Below, piece after piece: positions 1-9,083 of a stretch of DNA of 64,000 nucleotides. The notes beneath the pieces were generated by a model. The model did no database searches, had not been told where the DNA came from, and saw only the letters and a list, made by a program, of their open reading frames with translations. The position numbers and the translations under genes are program-made. Location: contig JANUBW010000009.1 of assembly GCA_024809215.1 (NCBI GenBank), positions 124,001 through 188,000 of the forward strand, given 5' to 3'. Position 1 is the first letter of the stretch. Each line of letters begins with the position of its first letter. The stretch comes from Niastella sp. OAS944 (GTDB taxonomy: Bacteria; Bacteroidota; Bacteroidia; Chitinophagales; Chitinophagaceae).

Positions 1-1
1 C

Positions 2-3000
2 TTCTTCTATGAAGAAGGGCTGTTTCGGGATGCAAAACCTGTTACACTTTCGGTAAGCAAATTAACATTACAGCAAACACTGGAGCTTTGTTTTAGCGGG
101 CAGCCTTTTGAGTATAAGATTGTACAGAGTACGGTGTTTGTGAAGAGGAAGGAGTTTATAAATGTGAGGCAGGCCGAAACTGTAAGCGTAAACAATGGGG
201 ATTTCAAGGGAAGGGTACTTACAAAAGATGGGGAACCTTTAGTATCTGCCAATGTTGTGAATAAACGTACCGGTAAGGGAACCTCTACAGATGCCAATGG
301 TAATTTTTTGCTTCACGATGTAAGTCTCAACGATATACTGGTGATCTCTTATACAGGTTATGCACAACGTAGTATTAAGGTGAGTGAGTTTTTATTGGTT
401 ACGTTAGTGATGGAGCCGGCTGTGAATGAGTTAGACCAGGTGGTGATGCAGGCGTATGGGACAACAACTCAAAGATTTAATACTGGAAATATAGCAAGAG
501 TTACTTCTGATGAAATAAGTAAACAACCAGTCATCAATCCGCTGCAAGCTCTTCAGGGGCGTATTCCCGGACTGATTGTTTCGCAAACGAACGGCTTTGC
601 AAGCGCTCCTTATAAAGTCGAGCTCAGGGGCAGAAATTCAATAGATCCCAAAATAGTAATAGATCCATTGTATATAATTGATGGCGTTCCCCTAACTATT
701 ATGGATATATCATCAAATAGGGCTTCAAATGTAAATGGTACAAGTGGTTTTTTGCAAAATGGACTTTTTGGCCCTGCAAACGGCCAAAGCCCATTATTTA
801 GCTTAAACCCTTCAGACATTGAAAGTATTGAGGTTTTAAAAGATGCTGATGCTACAGCGATATATGGGTCAAGGGCGGCTAACGGAGTTATTCTTATTAC
901 TACAAAGAAAGGCAAAGCTGGCAAAGCTAAGTTGGATATAAATTTTCAACAAGGAATTTCCAGAATTACAAGATTTTGGGATATGTTAAATACAGAACAA
1001 TACCTCGAAATGAGACGAGAAGCGTTTAAAAATTCCGGTCAAACAATTACTACCGGAAACGCACCAGACCTGTTAGTTTGGGATTCTACACACTATATAG
1101 ATTGGCAAAAATATATTTGGGGTGGTACCGGCAAAAACACCGCAATTCAAGTTGGATTAACGGGCGGAAATGCAACTACTTCATTTCGATTAAGCGCAGG
1201 ATATAGCAGAGTAACTAATATTCTTGTTGTAAGTGGTGCAGATCAACGGGGGTCAATAGCTTTTAATTTAAACCAACGCAGCAGCAATCAAAAGCTTAAT
1301 ATCGGTTTTACTACAGGGTATTCATTTTCAGAGTCAAATATGATAAGTTTACCTGGTACGGCTGTTATTCTGCCTCCTAATGCGCCTGATGTTTTTGATG
1401 AATTCGGAAAGTTAAACTATAATGGCTGGAATCCGGCCAGGTCGCAATTTAGATTTGCCGGCCTTTTGCAGCCATATAATGCAAAAACCCATTTCTTAAA
1501 TAGCAACTTAACCATTACCTATGAAGTGATTAAAAGCCTCATTTTCCGTACTAGTTTCGGTTTTAATACTGCCCAGGCTATCCAAGAATCTTTTACTCCA
1601 ATTGCTTCCCAAGATCCAAACACAAACCCAACCGGCAGTGCAGCGTTCGGTAATAATATAAATAGGAACTGGATAATAGAACCTCAACTGGAATATAGCC
1701 GTTACCTGGGGCAAAGCAAATTTAATGTCCTAATTGGGGGAACTGCTCAGGGAACGACTTCCCGAGGTCAATTAATTTCAGGAACTGGTTATACTAATGA
1801 TGCTTTGCTTCGTACAATTTCAAATGCACCCACTCAAGCTGCAAGTGAAAATGTAGGATCATATCGATACTCAGCTGTTTTTGCGCGAATTGGTTACAAC
1901 TTTAAAAATAAGTACCTATTGAATATTTCGGGCAGAAGGGATGGTTCATCCAATTTTGGTGAGGGAAGACAATTCGGCAACTTTGGCGCATTAGGAGTCG
2001 CCTGGATATTTTCAGAGGAAAGTTGGCTTAAAAACAATTTGAAGTTTTTGAGCTATGGAAAAATTAGAGCTAGTTACGGAACAACAGGAAGCGAAGGGCC
2101 AGCCTATGGTTACCTATCCAGGTGGAGTGCCAGAAACCCTGCATATAACGGTATTGTACCTTTAGCACCGGACCAACATGCAAACCCGGATTATCGCTGG
2201 CAGGAAAATCGAAAGCTCGAGGCCGGAATTGATTTAAACTTTTTCAACGACCGCATTGGCATATCGACAGCTTATTATAGGAATCGCTGCGACAATCAAT
2301 TGGTTGCATTTCCAGTTCCCTCTTATACAGGATTCTCTTCGGTAGTTTCCAATTCTCCCGCTTATGTGGAGAATTCCGGTTACGAAATAGGTTTAAGGGC
2401 GAAAATTTGGGAGGGAAAAAGTATCCAATGGGATATTAACTTCAATGTAGCGATTAACAAAAATAAATTATTGGATTATCCTTATTTTGAAAAAAGCCCA
2501 TATTACGGAAAGCTGATAATAGGAAAATCCCTGAACATAAGAAGAGTGCTACATTATACTGGTGTAGACGGGCAAACTGGTCAATATACTTTCGAAGACA
2601 CTTATGGGGATGGTGTAATTAATACTTCTTCGGTCGATACTACAAGCGACTTAATTCCTTTCGATTTGAATCCGAAATTTTTAGGAGGATTTGGAACCAA
2701 CTTTTCATATAAAAACTGGCAACTGGGCCTGTTTTTCAATTTTATGAAACAGATTGGTCAAAATGCTTTCTTTGGATTGCAGGCGGGTACTTTGAACAAT
2801 ATGCCTACTGCAGTATTGTCACGATGGCAAAAAAACGGGGACATTTCAGAATTTGCACGTTATACAACATTGCCAGGGACTGATGATTCACGATTTAGAT
2901 CACAATCTGACGGTATTTTCACTGATGCATCATTTATTCGTTTACAGAACGTTTCGTTGTCTTACAATCTGCCTCTTGGCCTGTTAAGTAAAGCGGGAAT

Positions 3001-3139
3001 AAAAAAAGGTGGTCTTTTTATTCACGCACAAAATCTATTTGTAATAACGAAGTACAAAGGCGTGGATCCCGAAACACAAAATTTTGGAGGTATGCCCCCT
3101 TCAAAAGTTATTGCTTTTGGTATTTCACTTAACTTTTAA
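2..3139 (+). CDS. SusC/RagA-type TonB-dependent outer membrane receptor, 5' end outside the window
   Basis: This is an outer-membrane beta-barrel that imports a ligand with TonB energy together with its SusD partner. The frame is open from base 2, so the gene starts upstream; a GTG at 134 is only an internal codon. The first ~45 visible residues (FFYEEGLFRDAKPVTLSV, then the end of the domain with STVFVKRKE) are an STN domain, which in this family contacts a FecR anti-sigma factor. A CarboxypepD_reg-like domain follows (GRVLTKDGEPLVSANVV), then the plug with DPLYIIDGVPL and IESIEVLKDADATAIYGSRA, then the barrel ending in FGISLNF. 1045 residues are visible. The STN domain predicts FecI/FecR genes just upstream, outside the window. 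It lies 10 nt from the next gene, a SusD. Confidence 0.95.
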   Translation, partial: FFYEEGLFRDAKPVTLSVSKLTLQQTLELCFSGQPFEYKIVQSTVFVKRKEFINVRQAETVSVNNGDFKGRVLTKDGEPLVSANVVNKRTGKGTSTDANGNFLLHDVSLNDILVISYTGYAQRSIKVSEFLLVTLVMEPAVNELDQVVMQAYGTTTQRFNTGNIARVTSDEISKQPVINPLQALQGRIPGLIVSQTNGFASAPYKVELRGRNSIDPKIVIDPLYIIDGVPLTIMDISSNRASNVNGTSGFLQNGLFGPANGQSPLFSLNPSDIESIEVLKDADATAIYGSRAANGVILITTKKGKAGKAKLDINFQQGISRITRFWDMLNTEQYLEMRREAFKNSGQTITTGNAPDLLVWDSTHYIDWQKYIWGGTGKNTAIQVGLTGGNATTSFRLSAGYSRVTNILVVSGADQRGSIAFNLNQRSSNQKLNIGFTTGYSFSESNMISLPGTAVILPPNAPDVFDEFGKLNYNGWNPARSQFRFAGLLQPYNAKTHFLNSNLTITYEVIKSLIFRTSFGFNTAQAIQESFTPIASQDPNTNPTGSAAFGNNINRNWIIEPQLEYSRYLGQSKFNVLIGGTAQGTTSRGQLISGTGYTNDALLRTISNAPTQAASENVGSYRYSAVFARIGYNFKNKYLLNISGRRDGSSNFGEGRQFGNFGALGVAWIFSEESWLKNNLKFLSYGKIRASYGTTGSEGPAYGYLSRWSARNPAYNGIVPLAPDQHANPDYRWQENRKLEAGIDLNFFNDRIGISTAYYRNRCDNQLVAFPVPSYTGFSSVVSNSPAYVENSGYEIGLRAKIWEGKSIQWDINFNVAINKNKLLDYPYFEKSPYYGKLIIGKSLNIRRVLHYTGVDGQTGQYTFEDTYGDGVINTSSVDTTSDLIPFDLNPKFLGGFGTNFSYKNWQLGLFFNFMKQIGQNAFFGLQAGTLNNMPTAVLSRWQKNGDISEFARYTTLPGTDDSRFRSQSDGIFTDASFIRLQNVSLSYNLPLGLLSKAGIKKGGLFIHAQNLFVITKYKGVDPETQNFGGMPPSKVIAFGISLNF

Positions 3140-3149
3140 ATTTTGCATT

Positions 3150-4601
3150 ATGAAGTTCTTTTCCAATAAAAGATACCCTTGTAATATTTTTTCTGCATTC
3201 ATTATTTTGATTTTTTCATCATCACTATTTGTAATTATTTCCTGTAAAAAATTAGTTGCCGTTACCGAACCTGTGGATTCAATTACAACGTCTGAAGTTT
3301 TTGAAAACGAAGCGACCGCAATTTCAAGTGTCATAAGTATTTATAATAGTTTTCGTCCGAGCAACGCTTCATTAGGAATTCAAAATATGTTGTCTCTTTA
3401 TGCAGGGTTATCATCCGATGAATTAAACTTTTTTAATGGAACAGATATCAATGTTATTCAGTTTCAAAACAACTCACTGGATGCAACAAATCCGTTTGTG
3501 CAGGATTTTTGGACTCCTGTATATTCTACAATATATAGAGCGAATGCAGTAATTGAATTTTTACCACAATCTACCTCAGTAAGTGATTCAGTGAAGAATC
3601 AGCTTATAGGTGAGGCGCAGTTTTTAAGGGCACTCTGTTATTTTTATTTAACCAACCTGTTTGGAAATGTACCTCTAATAACCACTACGTCCTGGGTGCA
3701 ATCCTCAGGGATTTATAGAATTAGTCAGGGACAAATATATCAGCGAATTATTAGTGATCTATTAGATGCGAAAGATAAATTATCGGGCGATTATTCAATT
3801 TCCTCCGGCGAACGAATACGAGCTACAAAATGGGCTGCAGCTGCATTATTAGCTAAAATTTATCTATACCAGCAAGATTGGCAGGAAGCATTGCAAAATA
3901 GTTCTGAAGTTATTAGTAATAACGCCTTATATGCCCTTCAAAGCGATCTTAATAAGGTGTTTTTGGCTAGCAATGCCAGCAATATAAATAAGGAGGCGAT
4001 ATGGCAAATTCAAGTATATCCTCAATCACCTTTCTCCTGTGTGGAGGGATTGAGATTGATTCCAGCTTCACGAACATCGGCACCAACGTGGTATATAACT
4101 AATCAACTAATGTCAGCTTTTGAAGCAGGAGATATGAGAAGGCGATTATGGGTCGACAGTACAAAATATACGGTAAGTGGCATAACGACTGTATACTATT
4201 ACCCGTATAAATATAAAGTTAGAACCGCTAGTAGCGTAACCGAATATGATATGATTTTACGTTTAGCCGAACAATACTTAATACGCGCGGAAGCAAAGGC
4301 AAATCTAAATGATTTGTCTGGCGCGGTATCTGATTTAAACATTTTGAGAAATAGAGCCGGATTGACTAATCTATCAGCCTCCTTATCACAAAGCCAGGTC
4401 ATGGCGGCTATTTATCAGGAAAGACAAGTAGAGCTGTTTTCCGAAAAAGGAGATCGATGGTTCGATATAAAAAGAACAGGAAGAAGTTCAGGTGTCTTAG
4501 GTCCTATTAAGCCAGGCTGGACAAACAATGATACGTTATATCCAATTCCATATTCTGAAATTCAGGTAGCGCCGAACCTCAAGCAAAATCCTGATTATTA
4601 G
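3150..4601 (+). CDS. RagB/SusD family nutrient-binding lipoprotein
   Basis: This is the surface lipoprotein lid of the SusC pore encoded immediately upstream. The ATG at 3150 is chosen because it gives a lipoprotein signal: basic start MKFFSNKRY, hydrophobic stretch, then lipobox FVIISC followed by KK. An upstream in-frame start inside susC would spoil the signal. The protein has 483 residues. The SusD-type TPR region is recognisable by LIGEAQFLRALCYFYLTNLFGNVPL near residue 155-180 and the C-terminal SusD_RagB part by LAEQYLIRAEAKANL and ERQVELFSEKGDRWFDIKRTGR. Ligand cannot be told from sequence; no CAZyme is adjacent. Confidence 0.94.
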   Translation: MKFFSNKRYPCNIFSAFIILIFSSSLFVIISCKKLVAVTEPVDSITTSEVFENEATAISSVISIYNSFRPSNASLGIQNMLSLYAGLSSDELNFFNGTDINVIQFQNNSLDATNPFVQDFWTPVYSTIYRANAVIEFLPQSTSVSDSVKNQLIGEAQFLRALCYFYLTNLFGNVPLITTTSWVQSSGIYRISQGQIYQRIISDLLDAKDKLSGDYSISSGERIRATKWAAAALLAKIYLYQQDWQEALQNSSEVISNNALYALQSDLNKVFLASNASNINKEAIWQIQVYPQSPFSCVEGLRLIPASRTSAPTWYITNQLMSAFEAGDMRRRLWVDSTKYTVSGITTVYYYPYKYKVRTASSVTEYDMILRLAEQYLIRAEAKANLNDLSGAVSDLNILRNRAGLTNLSASLSQSQVMAAIYQERQVELFSEKGDRWFDIKRTGRSSGVLGPIKPGWTNNDTLYPIPYSEIQVAPNLKQNPDY

Positions 4602-4683
4602 AAACCTTAAGATTATGTATGTTGGTTGAATTTTGGAGTCCTCTACAGTTAGTAAAATAGTAAATGTAAAAAAAATAACTATA

Positions 4684-5880
4684 ATGGATTTTGGGAAATT
4701 TATTCTACTCAAAAGCTTTCTGTGCTTAGGTTTATTTAATGGCCTTATAGCACAAACAACAAATAAATTGGGATATGAAATTAAAGGCGACTTATCTGGT
4801 CTTGTTGAGGATAGTAAAGTCATCATGAGACTTTGGGATGAGAATGGTGGGACAAATTGCGACTCTGGTATAGTTAAGCATGGGAAATTTCAGATTCATG
4901 GAAATGTGCCAGGCGGGCCAAGGTTTTACTGGCTTATTTTACGATTACCATACGGTCATAGGTTTGTGTTAATGTACCTGAACAATGATCAAAAAATAGA
5001 TATTAAATGGAAAAGAGGCATAAGTTTAATGGATATGAACGATGAGGCCTTCGTTAATGAAGCTGTCGAAATTTGGGGTAGCCTTACACAGGTGGATTAT
5101 TACAACCTTAGAAGCGCATACTTACTTTATCAAAGTTATCAGGTAAAGATAAATCAGGAAATTCAACAAGCTTTTTCAGATTCAACAAAATATGATAACA
5201 AAATAATAGGCACTTTAATAAAATGTAAAAAAATGCTTGATGAAAGTCTATTGTCAAGTGTTTTACTTAGGAAACCAATCAATACCAGTTTACCAAGGGT
5301 GATGCGTGATATCAGAAATTACAATTATCACTCCACCCTTTTTAAGTCAGTTTACGACACTTTGGAATCAAAGAAGATGTTGAATGATACTTGCTACCAG
5401 GATAATTGGCTTAAGAATTTTGTTAAACTATGCTCGGGCCAGGCATTTCCGATGTTTTCTCTACCTGACATAGATGGAAAGCTTCTTGCTCTTGATGAAG
5501 TGGTGAAAAAAAGTACATTAACACTTGTAAACATCTGGAGTTGGAATTCTCAATATGTAGACCAAAATAACAGTGAGCTGCTGAAAATTTATAATGAATT
5601 TAAAAGCAAAGGGTTAAATATAGTAGGGGTTTATTCCGGAACAAATATTACAAAGTGGAAGATGTCTGCCGCCGAACTACCATGGTATCATGTTTCAGAC
5701 CTCAAAGGCAAAGGAGGTATAGTTGAAAAAGTGTTTCAGGAAGTTCCTGAAAAGTCAACGACTAATGTTTTAATAGATAAAAGCGGGACTATTATAGCTT
5801 GGGATGTAAGCGGAGCTGCACTTAAATATTATGTGGAATCATGTTTGTCAGAAACGGGTTTGACTCTACATATAAATTGA
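4684..5880 (+). CDS. TlpA-like thioredoxin-fold protein lacking the CxxC motif
   Basis: A 398-residue exported protein with signal peptide MDFGKFILLKSFLCLGLFNGLIAQ and the usual Bacteroidota layout of a DUF4369-like beta domain (YEIKGDLSGLVEDSKVIMRLW), a helical middle and a C-terminal AhpC/TSA-TlpA domain from about residue 255 (GQAFPMFSLPDIDGKLLALDEV). Where family members have WCxxC, this protein has NIWSWNSQYVDQNN, so both redox cysteines are absent. It cannot be a normal thiol reductase; a structural or binding role is possible. The ATG at 4684 was preferred over a TTG at 4633 because it places the signal peptide at the N terminus. It is the third gene after SusC and SusD, 82 nt downstream. 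Confidence 0.82.
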   Translation: MDFGKFILLKSFLCLGLFNGLIAQTTNKLGYEIKGDLSGLVEDSKVIMRLWDENGGTNCDSGIVKHGKFQIHGNVPGGPRFYWLILRLPYGHRFVLMYLNNDQKIDIKWKRGISLMDMNDEAFVNEAVEIWGSLTQVDYYNLRSAYLLYQSYQVKINQEIQQAFSDSTKYDNKIIGTLIKCKKMLDESLLSSVLLRKPINTSLPRVMRDIRNYNYHSTLFKSVYDTLESKKMLNDTCYQDNWLKNFVKLCSGQAFPMFSLPDIDGKLLALDEVVKKSTLTLVNIWSWNSQYVDQNNSELLKIYNEFKSKGLNIVGVYSGTNITKWKMSAAELPWYHVSDLKGKGGIVEKVFQEVPEKSTTNVLIDKSGTIIAWDVSGAALKYYVESCLSETGLTLHIN

Positions 5881-5898
5881 TTTTTCTTTTATTTTTAT

Positions 5899-5930
5899 AG
5901 AGGCCGTATTCTGGTTTAAATACGGCCTCT
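5899..5930. terminator. Probable bidirectional terminator between convergent genes
   Basis: A perfect 12-bp stem (agaggccgtatt / aatacggcctct) with an 8-nt loop sits between the stop of the TlpA-like gene at 5880 and the converging stop at 5970. The T-rich run is weak on both sides, so termination strength is uncertain. Confidence 0.55.
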
Positions 5931-5969
5931 GTCATTTGAAATCTTCCAAAGAATTTTAGAAGAATATTA

Positions 5970-6230
5970 TTATGGCTTGAAGTAAACCTGATTTGCTTGA
6001 TCGTAGGTAATGATTTCTTCTGTTGTGCCATATTTTATTTTAGCAAGCTGAAAGCCTCCTGTAGATGTTTCAGACCAGAAACCTGTAACAGGAGTAGCAA
6101 TTTGAGTGCTACTTGCACCGAAGTACAATGCAGTAACAGTTTTCATTTTGCTATTGCTTTTAAAAGCAAATAATGTAGCAGTACCTACAAACAAGGCTGC
6201 AGCAGCAACAAGCATTTTTACACTTTTCAT
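5970..6230 (-). CDS. Small exported protein, DUF6520-like
   Basis: An 86-residue protein with an N-terminal hydrophobic signal segment (MKSVKMLVAAAALFVGTATLFAF) followed by KSNSK and a short polar domain ending in YDQANQVYFKP. It resembles from memory the small DUF6520-type Bacteroidota proteins, which often sit beside MauE/DoxX-like membrane genes, as here (next gene upstream on the same strand). No function is known to me. There are no cysteines in the mature part. Size, signal peptide and neighbour support a real gene. Confidence 0.65.
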   Translation of the reverse strand: MKSVKMLVAAAALFVGTATLFAFKSNSKMKTVTALYFGASSTQIATPVTGFWSETSTGGFQLAKIKYGTTEEIITYDQANQVYFKP

Positions 6231-6364
6231 AATTTCATTTTTTTTAAAAAATTACCTACTCTATTTAAAGGTTTTCGGTATACCCTTTGCCTTCCTTTTG
6301 CATGAATAGCGGTGGTTGGCATTAACCGCGATGCCGTAATTAGCTAGCTTTACTGGCAAATCGT

Positions 6365-6844
6365 TTAAGTAATATCACTAAGTTTTCTCCTTACAATATT
6401 GGGCTTGTCTTTTCGCATTATAATTAAACACACTAAGCATAACCAGGATATGGCCAGTGTATATATCATTTTTTCAAACCATGGCACACGATTAAATGAC
6501 CATATTCCGTGAAACGTCCAATAAATACGACTGCTGAATACAATCCATGAAACAGTGTAAGCCAGGAAAATTAATTGGCTTATTATACTCAGGTATAATG
6601 CAAATTGTTTAAACTGGCGAATAACAAGCATAACACCAAGTGTTATTTCAAAAATTGGTATTATGTATTTTAAATACGAGGATGCAGATGTTAAGAACGG
6701 GGCGTAGTAAAGCCATATCCCGTATTGTTGAAATGCAAGTATTTTTATTAATCCTTCATAAATGAAATTGGCCATGAGTATTAAACAAATGAAATCAACA
6801 GCGATTAAGCGTTTGTTGTAAGTAAGAGATAGGGCATTTTCCAT
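6365..6844 (-). CDS. MauE/DoxX-like redox-associated membrane protein
   Basis: A 159-residue integral membrane protein with four hydrophobic segments, roughly residues 14-34, 58-77, 82-104 and 127-147. The layout, including YEGLIKI in the first helix and PIFEITLGVMLVIRQFK after the second, matches the MauE/DoxX-type family, whose members pass reducing equivalents or support periplasmic thioredoxin-like proteins. It shares strand with the small exported protein downstream, 134 nt away, and could form a unit with it. The assignment is by overall pattern, not a diagnostic motif. Confidence 0.65.
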   Translation of the reverse strand: MENALSLTYNKRLIAVDFICLILMANFIYEGLIKILAFQQYGIWLYYAPFLTSASSYLKYIIPIFEITLGVMLVIRQFKQFALYLSIISQLIFLAYTVSWIVFSSRIYWTFHGIWSFNRVPWFEKMIYTLAISWLCLVCLIIMRKDKPNIVRRKLSDIT

Positions 6845-6948
6845 ATTTTAGAATTTAATCAATCTATCATTGTTTGTACGACCTAGAGATTAGGGTATTT
6901 CTTTTATTATAGTCGATCTGTTTTGTATAGTAAATGTACAACCGAACA

Positions 6949-7338
6949 TCACCCCATTCCAAATTTATCAGGTCTGCTTTCGCACAAACTACTCTGGTTT
7001 CGCACAATTGTTGGCCATTCGGTTGGAACAACGCCGTAATACTTTTTAAACGCTGTGCTGAAATTGCGGCTATGTGTATAGTTAAGAGTAATGGCTATCT
7101 CTTTTATGTCTTTTTCCGCTTCAAGCATTCGCATCGCCTGTTCCATTCTGATTCTTAATTTATATCCACGTATACTTTCGCCGCACTCCTGCATAAAAGC
7201 ACTTTGCAATGAGTTTCGACTTACATTAAAGTTTGTGGCTAGTTCAATTACTTTAGCGGCATTGTTATTTTCATTCAATGTTTGCTTTACTTCGGATACT
7301 ACCCGAAGTACTCTTCGTTTGAATTTCTTCTGATTCAT
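6949..7338 (-). CDS. Stand-alone AraC-type HTH DNA-binding protein
   Basis: A 129-residue protein that is nearly all AraC/XylS DNA-binding domain. The first helix-turn-helix is VIELATNFNVSRNSLQSAF and the second is IKEIAITLNYTHSRNFSTAFKKYYGVVPTEW, which ends in the family's conserved P-x-x-W/F region. No ligand-binding domain precedes it, so any signal input must come from another protein or be absent. It lies upstream of and in line with the MauE/DoxX-like gene (104-nt gap), its most obvious target. Its closest relative in the window is the next gene at 7598. Confidence 0.85.
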   Translation of the reverse strand: MNQKKFKRRVLRVVSEVKQTLNENNNAAKVIELATNFNVSRNSLQSAFMQECGESIRGYKLRIRMEQAMRMLEAEKDIKEIAITLNYTHSRNFSTAFKKYYGVVPTEWPTIVRNQSSLCESRPDKFGMG

Positions 7339-7597
7339 TTGTAGGATGGTTTAATAGATTGACCTGTGCCATAAAGAATATGGTACTAATGATGTGAGGA
7401 TATGTAGTCTGGTAGTTAAAGTTAACAGCAACAACAACGGTAGGGTAGAAGCATGCCAAAAGACTCTTGGAGGCATGAAAGCGCAGAAGGGGAAATTATG
7501 ATGGCTATGTCTGCTCGTTGTTTCATGGTAAAATATTTCTAAACAAAACTAGTAATAACCTACTAAATATATAGGATATGTTGCTATCCTGAATGCA

Positions 7598-7975
7598 TTA
7601 GTCGTCGCGATTCGGTTTTGTTTTCTCTTTTGCTACTAACTGAAGGCGTAACCATTCCTCCGGGCCCATTCTGAATACTTTTCTAAAACCTCTGGTAAAG
7701 TTATTTTGATAATCTTTATAGCCGCATTCGATAGCCACTTCTTTAACACTCATGCCGTCAAGTAGCATCCTGCTGGCCGCTTCCATCAAACGCTCTAATT
7801 GAAACCTCCTTATAGTAGTGCCGGTAAGTTCTTTAAAAGCTGGTAATACCTTGTTTCGGTCTACACGGAGTTCTGTTGCGAAGCTCGATGGCGTTTTTTT
7901 GCTCAAAGGATGGGCAATGATAGCATCGCGTATGGCAATGGCCGCGGCTCTAATCACAAGTCTTTCCTGTATCAT
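7598..7975 (-). CDS. Stand-alone AraC-type HTH DNA-binding protein, second copy
   Basis: A 125-residue AraC-type domain protein. Helix-turn-helix one is SSFATELRVDRNKVLPAFKEL and helix-turn-helix two contains VKEVAIECGYKDYQNNFTRGF followed by RKVFRMGPEEW. The ATG at 7975 is preferred: an upstream in-frame start at 8032 would only add 19 residues without family resemblance (YIYYSKTLP). Like its neighbour at 6949 it has no sensor domain. The two proteins align across the second HTH but differ in most residues, so they are old paralogs or independent members of one family rather than a recent duplication. Confidence 0.84.
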   Translation of the reverse strand: MIQERLVIRAAAIAIRDAIIAHPLSKKTPSSFATELRVDRNKVLPAFKELTGTTIRRFQLERLMEAASRMLLDGMSVKEVAIECGYKDYQNNFTRGFRKVFRMGPEEWLRLQLVAKEKTKPNRDD

Positions 7976-8238
7976 TGTAGGTAAGGTTTTACTGTAATAA
8001 ATATAATTACTGCTGCTAAACTGGCAGTACACTATATTTTACCAAAATAGTTTATAACGGAGGTTCCCTTCGGTTAGATACGAGAAGAATTTTGAAAGTA
8101 AATATAGTCCATTTGAATGATAGACTATTTGCTGCGCTACTTTTTTCTGTTTTTTATTGTTATTGAGTGAAGTACACAGAAAGGGCTGACGCCTTTATTG
8201 TAATAGCTGATTTTTTTAAAAAGAATAGGTGATAATAA

Positions 8239-8273
8239 AAAAGCGGATGCTAAAAAGATATGCATCCGCTTTT
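8239..8273 (-). terminator. Rho-independent terminator
   Basis: A 12-bp stem (aaaagcggatgc / gcatccgctttt) with an 11-nt loop lies about 20 nt past the stop of the DUF6250-like gene at 8293. Read on the minus strand the stem ends in a short T run. It closes the minus-strand locus that starts at 16 kb. Confidence 0.65.
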
Positions 8274-8292
8274 GATTTTCAATTGAAAAGGA

Positions 8293-8994
8293 TCACAATT
8301 GATATATTTTTAAACCCGAAACCGCCTGCCTCGATTTGGTCGATCGAAAGCCAAAATAACCCTCTTTTAAGACCTTGGTGTCTTTGTATAAAAAATAAAG
8401 TTCACCATTCACCCAAAAACTTGTTTCATTGCCCTTTATTATTGTAGTAACATGATAGGTGATCCCTGGTTTTAGCAAATGTGCGGTATCGGTATACTCC
8501 TGTAGTAATTGTCTTTCTCCATTACCGTTATATTTTCTAAACCGGGTGGTGCTGTTGCTATTACCGCCCATGCCTACGTAATAAAGACTTAACGAATCAT
8601 ATGATTCCAATACCCCGGAGCGGGTGAACAGGTTCTTGTTGCGCGGGTCGGTTGCCATCCAGAACTGGTTTAGGTCCGAGAGGCGGTCATTTACGCCGCC
8701 TTCCATCATCACCGTTCTGTCATATTCTATTCGAATGTTGCCGGTAAGGTGTTTGTTCAACCAAACGGTAACGCCGCCTTTGGTATCCAATATCAATCTG
8801 TCTTTTTCTGTATAAACAGAAGCAGGGGCCTTGGGTTCAATTTCTGTTATCCAAACTTTTTTGTCGAGGGGTTTTGTAAAATCTGCACTGTAAACAAGCT
8901 TTCCTTTTTCGGTAAGCGCTTGTTGTTGGGCTTGAGCCTCGCTGGCAAAGAGAAGGGTTATTATGGCTGCCGTTAAAAATATATTATTTCTCAT
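8293..8994 (-). CDS. DUF6250-like exported protein with jelly-roll-like domain
   Basis: A 233-residue exported protein: signal peptide MRNNIFLTAAIITLLFASEAQAQ, then one beta-rich domain with features such as LVYSADFTKPLDKKVWITE, DRLSDLNQFWMATDPR and, near the end, ETSFWVNGELYFLYKD followed by GYFGFRSTKSRQAVSGLKIY. This matches the DUF6250-like family I recall beside Bacteroidota polysaccharide utilisation genes; its fold is expected to be a concanavalin/LamG-like jelly roll that may bind or act on a glycan. It is the last gene of the minus-strand SusC/SusD locus, but a terminator hairpin stands between it and the SusD, so it may have its own promoter. Confidence 0.7.
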   Translation of the reverse strand: MRNNIFLTAAIITLLFASEAQAQQQALTEKGKLVYSADFTKPLDKKVWITEIEPKAPASVYTEKDRLILDTKGGVTVWLNKHLTGNIRIEYDRTVMMEGGVNDRLSDLNQFWMATDPRNKNLFTRSGVLESYDSLSLYYVGMGGNSNSTTRFRKYNGNGERQLLQEYTDTAHLLKPGITYHVTTIIKGNETSFWVNGELYFLYKDTKVLKEGYFGFRSTKSRQAVSGLKIYQL

Positions 8995-9028
8995 GATGTG
9001 AAGATCTTACTGTTTTGCCAATTATACG

Positions 9029-9060
9029 TAAAAAAAGGATCGCGGTCAGCGATCCTTTTT
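9029..9060 (-). terminator. Rho-independent terminator after SusD
   Basis: A 7-bp perfect stem (ggatcgc / gcgatcc) with a 5-nt loop, flanked by A8 on one side and T5 on the other, lies 24-55 nt past the SusD stop at 9084. It can work on both strands. The same ggatcgc stem recurs at 17117 and, in a longer form, near 54100. Confidence 0.78.
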
Positions 9061-9083
9061 CCAAATTATTCTTGTGTGTTGCA

